64,000 bases of DNA, from NCBI GenBank assembly GCA_019753285.1, contig JAIELD010000055.1, positions 1 to 64,000 of the forward strand. Direction: 5' to 3'. The number at the start of each line of letters is the position of its first letter. Position 1 is the first letter of the stretch. The translations under genes were made by a program, and so were the position numbers. Source of the stretch: Beijerinckiaceae bacterium (GTDB taxonomy: Bacteria; Pseudomonadota; Alphaproteobacteria; Rhizobiales; Beijerinckiaceae). The notes under the pieces were generated by a model that was not told the origin of the DNA, ran no database searches, and was given only the letters and a program-made list of their open reading frames with translations. Below are positions 48,788 through 58,771 of the stretch, one piece after another.

Positions 48788-50287
48788 CTACAGAACGGCT
48801 CCGATCGACCAGGGCACGAATTCGTTGTCGCCATAGCCGAAGGTTTCGCTGGCCGTCTTCAGGCCGGAGGCGACATCGAGCACATGCTCATAAATCTCGG
48901 CGCCCACCTGCTCGACGCTGGCTTCGCCGTTCAGAATCTTGCCGGCGTCGATGTCCATGTCCTCGGGCATCCGCGCGAACAGCTCCGGATTGCTGGCGAC
49001 CTTGATCGACGGCGACGGCCGGCAGCCAAAGCACGAGCCGCGCCCTGTCGTGAACACGATGACGTTCGCGCCGCCCGCCACCTGACCGGTCGCCGAGACC
49101 GGGTCGTAGCCGGGCGTGTCCATGAAGACGAGGCCCTTCGACTTCACGTTGACCGCGTATTCGACGACATCCGAAAGAGGCGAGCGCCCCGCCTTGGCGA
49201 CGGCCCCGAGCGACTTTTCGAGGATGGTCGTCAGCCCGCCGCGCTTGTTGCCCGGCGAGGGGTTGTTGTCGAGCGATGCGTTGTTGGCGGCCGTATAGGC
49301 CTCCCACCAGCGGATGCGGGTCATCAGCTTTTCCGCGACCTCAGGTTCGGCGCGGGAGGTAAGAAGATGCTCAGCGCCATAGATTTCCGGCGTTTCGGAC
49401 AGCACCGCAGTGCCGCCGCCCGCGACGAGCATGTCCATCGCGACGCCGAGCGCCGGGTTTGCAGTGATGCCGGAAAAGCCATCCGATCCGCCGCATTGCA
49501 GGCCTACCATCAGTTCGGACACCGGCGCGCTCTCGCGCACGGTCTCGTTCGCACGCGCGGCGATGACCTTGAGCTTTTCAAGCGCCATCTCGATCGCAGC
49601 GCGCGTGCCGCCGACATCCTGGATGTTGAAGCTCTCGATGGCCGCGCCCTTGGAAGCCGCGCCGTAAAGCGCGATCTGGTTGACCTCGCAGCCGAGCCCG
49701 ATCAGCAGCACTGCCGCGAAATTCGGGTGGCGCGCATAACCACTCAGCGTGCGCCGCAGGATCGCAAGTCCCTCGCCGCCAGCGCTGGAACCGCAGCCCT
49801 GCCCGTGGACGATCGGAACGAAGCCATCGACATTCGGAAACGACGGCAGCAATTCGCGCTCCGCCCGTTCGGCAATGGCCCGGCAGACTGTCGCCGAGCA
49901 ATTCACGCTGGCGATCACACCGACATAGTTGCGGGTGCCGACTTTTCCGGAAGGCCGCCTGAAGCCCATGAAGGTCTGCCGGTTGGGCGACGGCCGACGT
50001 TCGATCGCGGCGTTGGCGGCGAGGCGTTCGAGCCCGGCGCGGAAGCCGAGATTGGGCGTATGGACCAGCGCCCCCGGGGCAATGTCGACGAGCGCCTCGC
50101 CGATCACCTGACCGAATTTGAGCACCGGCTCGCCGGCCGCGATGGCCCGCAGCGCGACCTTGTGGCCGGAACCGATCTCCTCAGACGCGGTCACGCCCTC
50201 GAAAATCGTTTCGCCCGCCGCGACGAGACTGGCGGCAACGGCGACATTGTCGGCAGGGTCAAGCCTGATGACGCGCGCGACACTCAT
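48788..50287 (-). CDS. uxaA: altronate dehydratase (UxaA, full-length SAF + catalytic domain)
   Basis: MGFRRPSGKVGTRNYVGVIASVNCSATV, VHGQGCGSSAGGEG, TTGRGSCFGCRPSPSIKV. Confidence 0.92.
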   Translation of the reverse strand: MSVARVIRLDPADNVAVAASLVAAGETIFEGVTASEEIGSGHKVALRAIAAGEPVLKFGQVIGEALVDIAPGALVHTPNLGFRAGLERLAANAAIERRPSPNRQTFMGFRRPSGKVGTRNYVGVIASVNCSATVCRAIAERAERELLPSFPNVDGFVPIVHGQGCGSSAGGEGLAILRRTLSGYARHPNFAAVLLIGLGCEVNQIALYGAASKGAAIESFNIQDVGGTRAAIEMALEKLKVIAARANETVRESAPVSELMVGLQCGGSDGFSGITANPALGVAMDMLVAGGGTAVLSETPEIYGAEHLLTSRAEPEVAEKLMTRIRWWEAYTAANNASLDNNPSPGNKRGGLTTILEKSLGAVAKAGRSPLSDVVEYAVNVKSKGLVFMDTPGYDPVSATGQVAGGANVIVFTTGRGSCFGCRPSPSIKVASNPELFARMPEDMDIDAGKILNGEASVEQVGAEIYEHVLDVASGLKTASETFGYGDNEFVPWSIGAVL

Positions 50288-50298
50288 GATCCGCCCTT

Positions 50299-51504
50299 TC
50301 AGTTCGCCCTTGCGGCTTCGATGCGTTCGAGCACGCGGATCGCTCCGCGAAGCTCGGCGAGGCCCTTGAGACGGCCGATCGCCGAATAGCCCGGGTTGCC
50401 CCCCTTATCGAGGTCATCGAGCATACGGTGGCCATGGTCCGGACGGAACGGAATTTTTTCCGTCTCTGGCCGGCGGCGGTCCTCTTCGAGCAGCGCCTCG
50501 AGAACCGCGATCATGTCGACATCGCCGTCGAGATGATCGGCTTCGAAAAAGGAGCGGCCATCGGCCTCCCGCTTCGTGGCGCGCAGATGCGCGAAATGGA
50601 TGCGGTCGGCGAACTGTCGCGCCATGGCCGGCAGATCGTTATCCGGCGAAACGCCGAGGCTGCCGGTGCATAGGCAGATGCCATTCGATGGGGCCGGCAC
50701 GGAATCGAACAGCGCCTGGTAATCCGCCGCACTGGACGCGATGCGCGGCAGGCCGAACAGCGGGCGCGGCGGGTCATCCGGGTGCAGCGTCAGCTTGACC
50801 CCGAGTTTGTCCGCAACAGGCGTGACGACCTGCAGAAATTCGATGAGATGCTGGCGCAGTTTCGCGGCGTCGATGCCGGCATAGAGCTTCAGCCGCTCCC
50901 GGAACGCCGGAATGCTGAGCGGATCGGTCGTTGAGCCCGGCAGCGCGCTGGCGATCGTCATGATGATACGATCGACCTCTGCCGGCGTCATCGCGTCGTG
51001 GATCGCCTTGGCCTCAGCGCGTTCGCGCTCGCTGTAGTCGGCGTCCGCGCCGGGCCGCTCGAGAATGAACATGTCGAAGGCGGCGAAATGCATGTGCGAG
51101 AATCGCAAGGCTGTCGCGCCGTTCGACAGCTCCCATTCGAGATGCGTTCGTGTCCAGTCGACGACCGGCATGAAATTGTAGCAGATCGTGCGGATACCCG
51201 CTTTCGCCACCGCCTCCATGCTGGCGATCCAGGCACCAATCGACGCCTTTGCCCGTGCGCCGTGCCGCTTGACGTCGTCGGGAACCGGAATGCTCTCGAC
51301 GATCGCCCAGCGAAGCTGCGTGCGGCCGGGGGCGCTCTCCTCGATCAAGGCCTGACGTTCGCGCACCGCCTCATAAGTCCAGGCGACGCCATTCGGGACA
51401 TGATGCAGCGCAGTTACGATTTCGCTCGCGCCCGACTGTCTGATGTCGTCGAGGCTGACCATGTCGTCCGGTCCGAACCACCGCCAAGCCTGCCGCATCG
51501 CCAT
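50299..51504 (-). CDS. uxuA: mannonate dehydratase
   Basis: QAWRWFGPDDMVSLDDIRQSGASEIVTALHHVPNG, TLHPDDPPRPLFGLPRI, FRPDHGHRMLDDL. Confidence 0.96.
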   Translation of the reverse strand: MAMRQAWRWFGPDDMVSLDDIRQSGASEIVTALHHVPNGVAWTYEAVRERQALIEESAPGRTQLRWAIVESIPVPDDVKRHGARAKASIGAWIASMEAVAKAGIRTICYNFMPVVDWTRTHLEWELSNGATALRFSHMHFAAFDMFILERPGADADYSERERAEAKAIHDAMTPAEVDRIIMTIASALPGSTTDPLSIPAFRERLKLYAGIDAAKLRQHLIEFLQVVTPVADKLGVKLTLHPDDPPRPLFGLPRIASSAADYQALFDSVPAPSNGICLCTGSLGVSPDNDLPAMARQFADRIHFAHLRATKREADGRSFFEADHLDGDVDMIAVLEALLEEDRRRPETEKIPFRPDHGHRMLDDLDKGGNPGYSAIGRLKGLAELRGAIRVLERIEAARAN

Positions 51505-51522
51505 TCCTCGCCATCAAACATC

Positions 51523-51547
51523 GGCAAATTGGTCAGACCACTTTGCC
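51523..51547. promoter_or_regulatory. 25-bp near-perfect palindrome, candidate GntR-family operator
   Basis: GGCAAATTGGTC-A-GACCACTTTGCC (11 of 12 pairs complementary), core TGGTNNNACCA, between divergent uxuA and the GntR regulator. Confidence 0.7.
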
Positions 51548-51603
51548 ACTTGACTATCAGTTAGTGCCGCCCTACCAATCCCGTCAAGGGAGAAAAGGCG
51601 ACA

Positions 51604-52356
51604 ATGCCGTTCGAAGCCATATCGACGCAACGTCTCTATCAGAAGGTCGCCGGCCAGATCGCCGGCTTGATCAAGTCCGGAGAATTGCAGCCCGGCTCCC
51701 GTCTCCCGCCTGAACGCGATCTCTCGAAGCGCCTTGGCGTCAGCCGCCCCACGGTGCGCGAGGCAATGATCGCGCTGGAAATCTCCGGCCTCGTCGAAGT
51801 GCGCACCGGCTCGGGTATCTATGTGACCGCGCGGGGTGTCGATAGCGGCTTCAGCTTCGATGCTGGGCCAAGCCCTTTCGAGATCCTCGGCGCGCGCAAG
51901 CTCATCGAGCCCGAGATCGCGGCGCTTGCGGCGGCCTCGATCAGTGGCGTTCAACTCGAGGCGTTGCGTGAAACGCTCGGCGGCCTCGCCGCCTGCATCG
52001 AGGACCACAGCACCAGCCTCGGACCGGATCGCGACTTTCATACACTGATCGCCACCGCATCAGCGAATACGGCTCTCATCGGCATCATCGACGGCCTTTG
52101 GGACAAGATGTTCAGCCCGATCTTCGAGGCGTTGAGCGTTCGCACCGGCCTGCCGCAGAACGTCCGCATGACGCTGGCGGACCACACCGCCATTTTCGAG
52201 CGCCTTGCCGCGCATGACGGGGACGGTGCGCGCGAGGCCATGCGCATTCACCTCGAGCATGTCGAGGTCATCCTCGCCGAGCATGACGATCCTGCGCTGA
52301 TGGGCCGGACGCCGACCCGGCGGATGGCTGGCGAGAATATGAGGGCGATCGGATGA
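51604..52356 (+). CDS. FadR-subfamily GntR transcriptional regulator (FCD domain), probable hexuronate regulator
   Basis: QKVAGQIAGLIKSGELQPGSRLPPERDLSKRLGVSRPTVREAMIALEISGLVEVRTGSGIYV. Confidence 0.93.
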   Translation: MPFEAISTQRLYQKVAGQIAGLIKSGELQPGSRLPPERDLSKRLGVSRPTVREAMIALEISGLVEVRTGSGIYVTARGVDSGFSFDAGPSPFEILGARKLIEPEIAALAAASISGVQLEALRETLGGLAACIEDHSTSLGPDRDFHTLIATASANTALIGIIDGLWDKMFSPIFEALSVRTGLPQNVRMTLADHTAIFERLAAHDGDGAREAMRIHLEHVEVILAEHDDPALMGRTPTRRMAGENMRAIG

Positions 52357-53756
52357 CGCTCCTGCACGAGGACCGACTGTTTCCGGCCGAGACGAAAGCG
52401 CGCGAGGTCGCACGTCGCCTTTACGCCGAGGTGAAGGACCTGCCTATCGTGTCGCCGCACGGCCACACCGATCCGCGCTGGTACGCCGAGGATAAACCCT
52501 TCCCCGATCCTGCGACCCTCTTCGTGGTGCCGGATCACTATATTTTTCGCATGCTCTACAGCCAGGGCATCGATCTCGACGACCTCGGCATCGGGCGCAG
52601 CGAACCGCTGAGCGAGGCCGAGGCGCGCAAGGTCTGGCGGCTGTTCGCCAGCCACTATCACCTTTTCCAGGGGACGCCGACGCGGCTCTGGCTCAACCAC
52701 TCATTCGAGACGCTGTTCGGCTTCACGCAGCGCCTTTCGGCGACCAACGCCGATCACTACTACGACGTGATCGCCGACCATCTGGCGACGCCCGACTTTC
52801 GCCCCCGCGCGCTGTTCCGACGCTTCAACATCGAGGCGATCGCGACGACCGAGAGCCCGCTCGATCCACTCGCCTCGCATCAGGCGATCCGCGCCTCGGG
52901 CTGGAACGGGCGCGTCATCACGGCATACCGGCCCGACCCTGTCGTCGATCCGGATTTCAATGGTTTCCGCGCCAACATAGACGCTTTTGGCGATCTGACC
53001 GGCTGCGACACCTCCACCTGGAAAGGCTATCTCGACGCGCATCGCAAGCGCCGGGCTTTCTTCAAGACGTTCGGCGCGACCTCGACCGACCATGGCCACC
53101 CGAGCGCGCGCACGGCTGACCTGCCGCCCGTGCAGGCCGAGGCGCTGTTCGCCAAGATTATGTCCGGCCATTTTTCGTCCGAGGACGCCGAACTGTTCCG
53201 CGGCCAGATGCTGACGGAAATGGCCGCGATGAGCCTTGATGACGGCCTCGTGCTGCAGATCCATCCGGGCTCCTCACGCAACCATAATGCGAAGTTGTTC
53301 GAGCGCTTCGGTCGCGACATGGGTGCGGACATCCCGACCCCAACAGATTATGTCCGCGCGCTGAAGCCGCTGCTCGACCGCTTCGGCAACGAAAAACAGC
53401 TGACCATCATCCTCTTCACGCTCGATGAGACGAGCTATTCGCGTGAGCTTGCGCCGCTCGCAGGCCATTATCCCTGCCTCAAGCTTGGCCCGCCCTGGTG
53501 GTTCTTCGACAGCCCTGAGGGCATGATGCGCTTCCGCGAACTCGCGACCGAGACGGCGGGCTTCTACAATTGCGTCGGCTTCAACGACGACACGCGCGCC
53601 TACCTCTCGATCCCCGCCCGGCACGACGTCGCCCGCCGGGTCGACTGCGCCTATCTCGCGAACATGGTCACAAGCCATCGGATCGATGAGGACGAGGCCG
53701 GCGACATCGCCGTGAAGCTCGCCTACACGCTGGCCAAGGAGGCCTACAAACTGTGA
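52353..53756 (+). CDS. uxaC: glucuronate isomerase
   Basis: LPIVSPHGHTDPRWYAEDKPFPDPATLFVVPDHYIFRMLYSQGI..; LQIHPGSSRNHN; GPPWWFFDSPEGMMRFRE. Confidence 0.95.
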   Translation: MTLLHEDRLFPAETKAREVARRLYAEVKDLPIVSPHGHTDPRWYAEDKPFPDPATLFVVPDHYIFRMLYSQGIDLDDLGIGRSEPLSEAEARKVWRLFASHYHLFQGTPTRLWLNHSFETLFGFTQRLSATNADHYYDVIADHLATPDFRPRALFRRFNIEAIATTESPLDPLASHQAIRASGWNGRVITAYRPDPVVDPDFNGFRANIDAFGDLTGCDTSTWKGYLDAHRKRRAFFKTFGATSTDHGHPSARTADLPPVQAEALFAKIMSGHFSSEDAELFRGQMLTEMAAMSLDDGLVLQIHPGSSRNHNAKLFERFGRDMGADIPTPTDYVRALKPLLDRFGNEKQLTIILFTLDETSYSRELAPLAGHYPCLKLGPPWWFFDSPEGMMRFRELATETAGFYNCVGFNDDTRAYLSIPARHDVARRVDCAYLANMVTSHRIDEDEAGDIAVKLAYTLAKEAYKL

Positions 53757-54556
53757 CCGGCATCCATCAGGAGGCGATCCACGGCAAGGCGCTCCATCCG
53801 TACGCCATGTACGGCAAGACCATCTTCATCAGCGGCGGCGCATCCGGCATCGGGCGTGCCACGTCGCTGGCCTTTGCCAAGGCCGGCGCGCGCGTGGCGC
53901 TGACCTACGCGACCTCGGCGGACGAGGCGCGCGAGGTGGTCAATGAAATCGAGGAATCCGGTGGTCTGGCCTTCGCGAGAAAGACCGATATGACCATCCC
54001 GGCAGAGGTGGAGGCCGCGTTCAGCGAGGCCGAAAATGCGCTCGGACCCGTCGACATCCTGTTCGCCAATGCCGGAGGGCTGCTGCAGCGCAGCCGCGTC
54101 GTCGAGACCACGATGGAGCTCTGGCAGCAGGCGATCGCCGTCAACCTCACAAGCACGTTCCTCGCCTGCCAGGCTGCGCTGAAGCGGATGGAGCCGCGCA
54201 AGGATGGTATCATCATCACCATGGCCTCGCTCGCGGCCTTCGACGGCGGCGGGCCGGGCGCGTCGCATTATGCGGCGACGAAAGGCGCGGTCGTCACCTA
54301 CACCCGGGCGCTGGCGAAAGAGGTCGGCCCGCTCGGCATCCGCGTCAATGGCGTTGCACCCGGCCTGATCGCCACCCGCTTCCACGACCAGTTCAACACG
54401 CCGGAAGGCCGGAAGGCGACGGTCGACCGCACGCCGCTCAGACGCGAGGGACGCGCCGAGGATGTGGCGGATGCGGTGCTGTTTCTGGCCTCGCCTCAGG
54501 CATCGTTCCTGGCGGGAGAGACGATCCAGATCAATGGCGGGTTGGGAATGTTTTGA
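53753..54556 (+). CDS. SDR family oxidoreductase
   Basis: GKTIFISGGASGIGRATSLAFAKAGARVALTYA; SxxxxYxxxK region HYAATKGAVV; start may be internal at MYGKT (53807). Confidence 0.9.
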   Translation: MTGIHQEAIHGKALHPYAMYGKTIFISGGASGIGRATSLAFAKAGARVALTYATSADEAREVVNEIEESGGLAFARKTDMTIPAEVEAAFSEAENALGPVDILFANAGGLLQRSRVVETTMELWQQAIAVNLTSTFLACQAALKRMEPRKDGIIITMASLAAFDGGGPGASHYAATKGAVVTYTRALAKEVGPLGIRVNGVAPGLIATRFHDQFNTPEGRKATVDRTPLRREGRAEDVADAVLFLASPQASFLAGETIQINGGLGMF

Positions 54557-54569
54557 TGATGCTTCACTT

Positions 54570-54591
54570 CCTTCTCCCCAAATGGAGAAGG
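54570..54591 (+). terminator. 8-bp stem hairpin CCTTCTCC-CCAAAT-GGAGAAGG
   Basis: Perfect inverted repeat between the SDR and SBP genes; no strong T-tract. Confidence 0.4.
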
Positions 54592-54631
54592 CCTACAAAG
54601 ATATAAACGAAGAAAATCGAGGGAGAGAACC

Positions 54632-55831
54632 ATGACCGACACGAGCGATACATACTCCATCTCACGGCGCGGCCTCATCGGCGGCGCAGCCAGCCTCACG
54701 GCCCTTCACGCGACAGGCGCGTTCGGACAGGCCCTTCCCCTGCCCAAATCTGCGGTAACGCTCAACATCATCGACGTCGGCGGCGCGCTGGCCCTCGTCC
54801 AGAAGCCGCTTGAAAATTATCGCAAGGCGAAGCCCGAGCTCGTCTCACGCATGACCTTCAACAAGGCCCCCGCCCCCGAGCTTCCCGGCAAGATCAAGGC
54901 GATGCAGGATGCAGGCCGCGTCGATATCGACGTGGTGCTGGGCGGCCTCGACGCGCTGTCGGCCGGCATCGACCAGAAGCTGTGGATCGAACTCTTCCCG
55001 CGGTTTGCCGGCGTGCTGCCGAAGCCGGAGGACATCATGCTGCCGGCGGCGCTCGACATGCACAAGCTCGGTCTCAACCAGGGCATGTGCATGGTCTACT
55101 ACCCCTCCGGACCCCTGCTCGAATACATGCCGGAGCGCGTGAAGAACCCGCCTAAATCGGCTGAAGAGCTGCTCGCCTACGCGAAGGCCAACCCGAACCG
55201 CTTCCTCTACGCGCGTCCAGCCAATTCCGGCCCGGGCCGCACCTTCCTGATGGGCCTCCCCTACATTCTCGGCGACAAGGATCCGAAGGATCCGTCCGCC
55301 GGCTGGGACAAGACCTGGGCCTTCCTGAAGGAAATCGGCCAATACATCGAATATTATCCGACCGGCACCGGCGCGACGATGAAGGAACTCGGCGAGGGTT
55401 CGCGTGACATCATCGTCTCGACGACGGGCTGGGACATCAACCCCCGCGCGCTCGGCATCGTGCCGAAATCGGCCGAAATCACGACGCTGAAAGGCTTCCA
55501 CTGGGTCTCCGACGCGCAATACATGTTCGTGCCCAAAGGCGTGTCGGACGAGAAGCTCGCGGTCATCGTCGACCTCATCAAATGGGTGATGCAGCCAGAG
55601 CAGCAGGCCTACACCTATGATGCCGGCTATTTCTATCCCGGCCCGGCCGTCAAGAACGTGCCGATCACCATGGCGCCCGAGGACAGCCAGGCCGTGATCA
55701 AGGAATATGGCCGACCGGAATATGAGAAGCTGATCGCGAGCAACCCGATCGAAGTGCCGCTCGTGCCCGAGAAGATGGTCTCGGCCTTCCGCCGCTGGGA
55801 CGAGGAGATCGGCTCCAAGAAGACGAAGTAG
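54632..55831 (+). CDS. ABC transporter substrate-binding protein (spermidine/putrescine/iron-type), Tat-type signal
   Basis: ISRRGLIGGAASLTALHATGAFGQ signal; PotD-like body; followed by PotA/B/C-like genes. Confidence 0.87.
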   Translation: MTDTSDTYSISRRGLIGGAASLTALHATGAFGQALPLPKSAVTLNIIDVGGALALVQKPLENYRKAKPELVSRMTFNKAPAPELPGKIKAMQDAGRVDIDVVLGGLDALSAGIDQKLWIELFPRFAGVLPKPEDIMLPAALDMHKLGLNQGMCMVYYPSGPLLEYMPERVKNPPKSAEELLAYAKANPNRFLYARPANSGPGRTFLMGLPYILGDKDPKDPSAGWDKTWAFLKEIGQYIEYYPTGTGATMKELGEGSRDIIVSTTGWDINPRALGIVPKSAEITTLKGFHWVSDAQYMFVPKGVSDEKLAVIVDLIKWVMQPEQQAYTYDAGYFYPGPAVKNVPITMAPEDSQAVIKEYGRPEYEKLIASNPIEVPLVPEKMVSAFRRWDEEIGSKKTK

Positions 55832-55845
55832 TCGATGTCGCAATT

Positions 55846-55865
55846 CCCTCCCCGCGAGGGGAGGG
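55846..55865 (+). other. intercistronic hairpin CCCTCCCC-GCGA-GGGGAGGG
   Basis: Perfect 8-bp GC stem with GNRA-type tetraloop between SBP and ATPase genes. Confidence 0.65.
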
Positions 55866-55918
55866 GAGTTTCTGGGATTTGCTCTGAAAGACATCGAACC
55901 TGACATGAAGCAAAGCGC

Positions 55919-56989
55919 ATGAGTTTCTCCAGCCAATCTTTCCGCGAACTTCGGCTCGAGGGCGTCGCCCGCGAATTCGGCAGCGTCAGCGCGCTGAAGG
56001 ACGTGACGCTCGACATCAAGCGCGGCGAATTCATCGCCCTGCTCGGCCCATCGGGCTGCGGCAAGTCGACGGCGCTCAACTGCCTCGCCGGTCTCTTGCC
56101 GACCACACGCGGCGCGATCTGGCTCGACGACAAGCGCATCGACACTCTTCGCCCTGAAGAGCGCGGCTTCGGCATGGTGTTCCAGAGTTACGCGCTGTTT
56201 CCGCATATGAACGTGCGCAAGAACATCGGCTTCGGCCTGCGCATGAAAGGCCGGCCGAAGGCCGAGATCGCCGCCAAGGTAGACGAGGCGCTCGGCCTCG
56301 TCAGGCTGCAGAACCAGGCGGAAAAGCTGCCTGGCCAGCTTTCCGGCGGCCAGCAGCAGCGTGTCGCCATCGCCCGCGCCATCGTGATCGAGCCGCCGCT
56401 CGTGCTGATGGACGAGCCGCTCTCCAATCTCGACGCCAAGCTCCGCATCGAAATGCGCGGCGAAATCCGCCGCATCCACAACCAGCTCGGCGCGACGACG
56501 ATCTACGTCACCCACGACCAGGACGAAGCCCTCTCGCTGGCTGACCGGATTGTCGTGCTGCGCGATGGGACGATCCGCCAGGTTGGAACGCCGGAGGAGC
56601 TATACGCCCGTCCCTCGCACCTCGATGTGGCCGACTTCATGGGCTACCGTAACAAGATCAGCGGGCGGGTTGTCTCCACCGATAGCCGGACAGCGACGAT
56701 CGCGGTAGGCGACGGCGAGGTGACCGGCACGTTGCGGGAGACGCTCAGCGGAGACATGGCCGTCATCGCGTTGCGGCCGGAGGATCTGACCGTCTCTACC
56801 GACGGCAAAGGCATTCCGGCCCGCGTGGAGACGCTCGAATATCGCGGCCATGAGTTCCAGGGCCTCGCGCGCGGACCTGGAGGCATCGAGCTCATCTTCT
56901 CCTCGCACACGCGCCTGCCGACAGGCAGCGAGGTGCGGTTGAAGGCCGATCCGGCAAAATCCCTCGCCTATGCGCAAGGCACGCAATGA
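55919..56989 (+). CDS. ABC transporter ATP-binding protein (PotA/UgpC-like)
   Basis: [52 protein letters not shown]-like C-terminus. Confidence 0.94.
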   Translation: MSFSSQSFRELRLEGVAREFGSVSALKDVTLDIKRGEFIALLGPSGCGKSTALNCLAGLLPTTRGAIWLDDKRIDTLRPEERGFGMVFQSYALFPHMNVRKNIGFGLRMKGRPKAEIAAKVDEALGLVRLQNQAEKLPGQLSGGQQQRVAIARAIVIEPPLVLMDEPLSNLDAKLRIEMRGEIRRIHNQLGATTIYVTHDQDEALSLADRIVVLRDGTIRQVGTPEELYARPSHLDVADFMGYRNKISGRVVSTDSRTATIAVGDGEVTGTLRETLSGDMAVIALRPEDLTVSTDGKGIPARVETLEYRGHEFQGLARGPGGIELIFSSHTRLPTGSEVRLKADPAKSLAYAQGTQ

Positions 56990-57900
56990 GTAGCGTTTCG
57001 GTCGCTAGACCAGCAACTTCCGACGATCGGCTGACTCTGAAACAGAGACTGGTCAATCGCGGTCTCGACGGCGTGACGATGCTGACGCTGCCGGCGATCG
57101 TCTTCACGCTGGCGCTGTTCGTCTATCCGTTCTGCTACGGGCTCTGGCTGTCTTTCCGGCCAAAGGATGGCTCGCTGCTCGGCAACTACGCGACCTTCTT
57201 CAGCGATCCGTTCCTCTACCACACGATCGGCACGACGCTGGCGCTCGCCCTGCCGGTGACGCTCATCAATCTGCTCGCCGCAATTCCCGTCGCCTTCCGC
57301 GTGCGCCTCATGCTGCGGCCGCGCCTGCTGACGACGATCCTTGTCATTCCCATCACGCTTGGGACCGTGCTTGTCGCCGAGGGCATGCTGACCTATCTCG
57401 GCCCGCAAGGCTGGTTCAACCGCGTCATCATGTGGCTGGGCCTGACGAACGCACCGGTGCGCCTCGTTCATAATTACTGGGGCGTATTCCTGTCCCTCAT
57501 CATCACGGGCTTTCCGTTCACCTTCCTGCTGACCTTGTCCTATGTCACCGGGATCGATCCGGCGCTGGAACAGGCCGGGGCAACGCTGGGCGCAAGCGCG
57601 TCGCAGCGCTTCCGTACGATCTTCCTGCCGCTGCTCGTCCCTGGCCTCGCGATCACCTTCTGCCTGTCCTTCGTGCAGGCCTTCGCGGTCTTCCCCTCCG
57701 CGGTGCTGCTCGGCGCGCCCGCTGGCCCGACGCGCGTGATATCGATCGCGGCCTATCAGGCGGCGTTCGAATCCTACGATTACTCCATGGCGTCCGCGAT
57801 CGCGATGATCATGGCCGTGGTGCAGCTCGCAGTCGTGGCGGCGGTGCTGGTGCTGCGCAATCTCGCCTATCGCGGCCCCGTTGCCGGCACGAAGGGTTGA
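56986..57900 (+). CDS. ABC transporter permease (PotB-like)
   Basis: TM protein with EQAGATLGASASQRFRTIFLPLLVPGL EAA loop. Confidence 0.92.
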   Translation: MSSVSVARPATSDDRLTLKQRLVNRGLDGVTMLTLPAIVFTLALFVYPFCYGLWLSFRPKDGSLLGNYATFFSDPFLYHTIGTTLALALPVTLINLLAAIPVAFRVRLMLRPRLLTTILVIPITLGTVLVAEGMLTYLGPQGWFNRVIMWLGLTNAPVRLVHNYWGVFLSLIITGFPFTFLLTLSYVTGIDPALEQAGATLGASASQRFRTIFLPLLVPGLAITFCLSFVQAFAVFPSAVLLGAPAGPTRVISIAAYQAAFESYDYSMASAIAMIMAVVQLAVVAAVLVLRNLAYRGPVAGTKG

Positions 57901-57921
57901 TGCGCCAATGAGGACAGGTTC

Positions 57922-58770
57922 ATGAGCGCCGCGCGAACGAAGCCCGTCTCCGAGCGTCTATGGGCTGCGGCGGTCTGGGCAGGCATCGGCTTTTTCGTCG
58001 TCAATCTTCTGGCGCTGATCGCGGTCGTCATCACCAGCTCGTTCGCCACGCGCTGGCTCGGCACTTGGCTGCCCAACGCGTTGACGATCAAATGGTATTT
58101 CGAGGCCTGGAGCGAGTTCCAGCTCGACGACGTGCTGCTCGTCACCTTCGAGATCGTGTTCGCCGTCGTCGTCATCTCAGGGCTGATCGGCGTGCCGGCC
58201 GCCTACGCGATGGCGCGGCGCGAGTTTCCCGGCAAGAAACTCGTCATGCTGTTGTTCCTTCTGCCGCTGCTGGTTCCACCAGTCACCTACGGCATTCCGA
58301 TGGCGACGGTGCTCTACCAGACCGGCCTTGGCGGCACGATGTTCGGCGTCATCCTCGCCAATCTGGTGCCGACGGTGCCGTTCGTCATTCTGGTGATGAT
58401 TCCGTTCATCGAGCAGATCGATCCGCGCGTCGAGGCCGCCGCGAAGGTCTTCGGCGCAGGGACCTTCCGGCTTTTCACGGACGTTCTGCTGCCGCTGCTG
58501 ACGCCTGGCATCCTAGCCGCGCTGCTGCTCGTGCTCGTGAGGACAATCGCCATGTTCGAGCTCACCTTCTTGACGGCAGGACCGACCAGCCAGACGCTCG
58601 TGGTCGCGCTGTACTACGCCGTATTCGCGTCCGGCGTGCGGGCCGTCCAATCGATTGACGCGATGGCCGTCGTTTACATGGTGACGACGCTCGTTTGGTT
58701 GGTGATCGCACTACGCTTCGTCAACCCCACGCAGATCGTCACCCGCGCCAAGCAGAACCCGGCGCATTAG
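57922..58770 (+). CDS. ABC transporter permease (PotC-like)
   Basis: TM protein with EAAAKVFGAGTFRLFTDVLLPLLTPGI EAA loop. Confidence 0.92.
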   Translation: MSAARTKPVSERLWAAAVWAGIGFFVVNLLALIAVVITSSFATRWLGTWLPNALTIKWYFEAWSEFQLDDVLLVTFEIVFAVVVISGLIGVPAAYAMARREFPGKKLVMLLFLLPLLVPPVTYGIPMATVLYQTGLGGTMFGVILANLVPTVPFVILVMIPFIEQIDPRVEAAAKVFGAGTFRLFTDVLLPLLTPGILAALLLVLVRTIAMFELTFLTAGPTSQTLVVALYYAVFASGVRAVQSIDAMAVVYMVTTLVWLVIALRFVNPTQIVTRAKQNPAH

Positions 58771-58771
58771 G

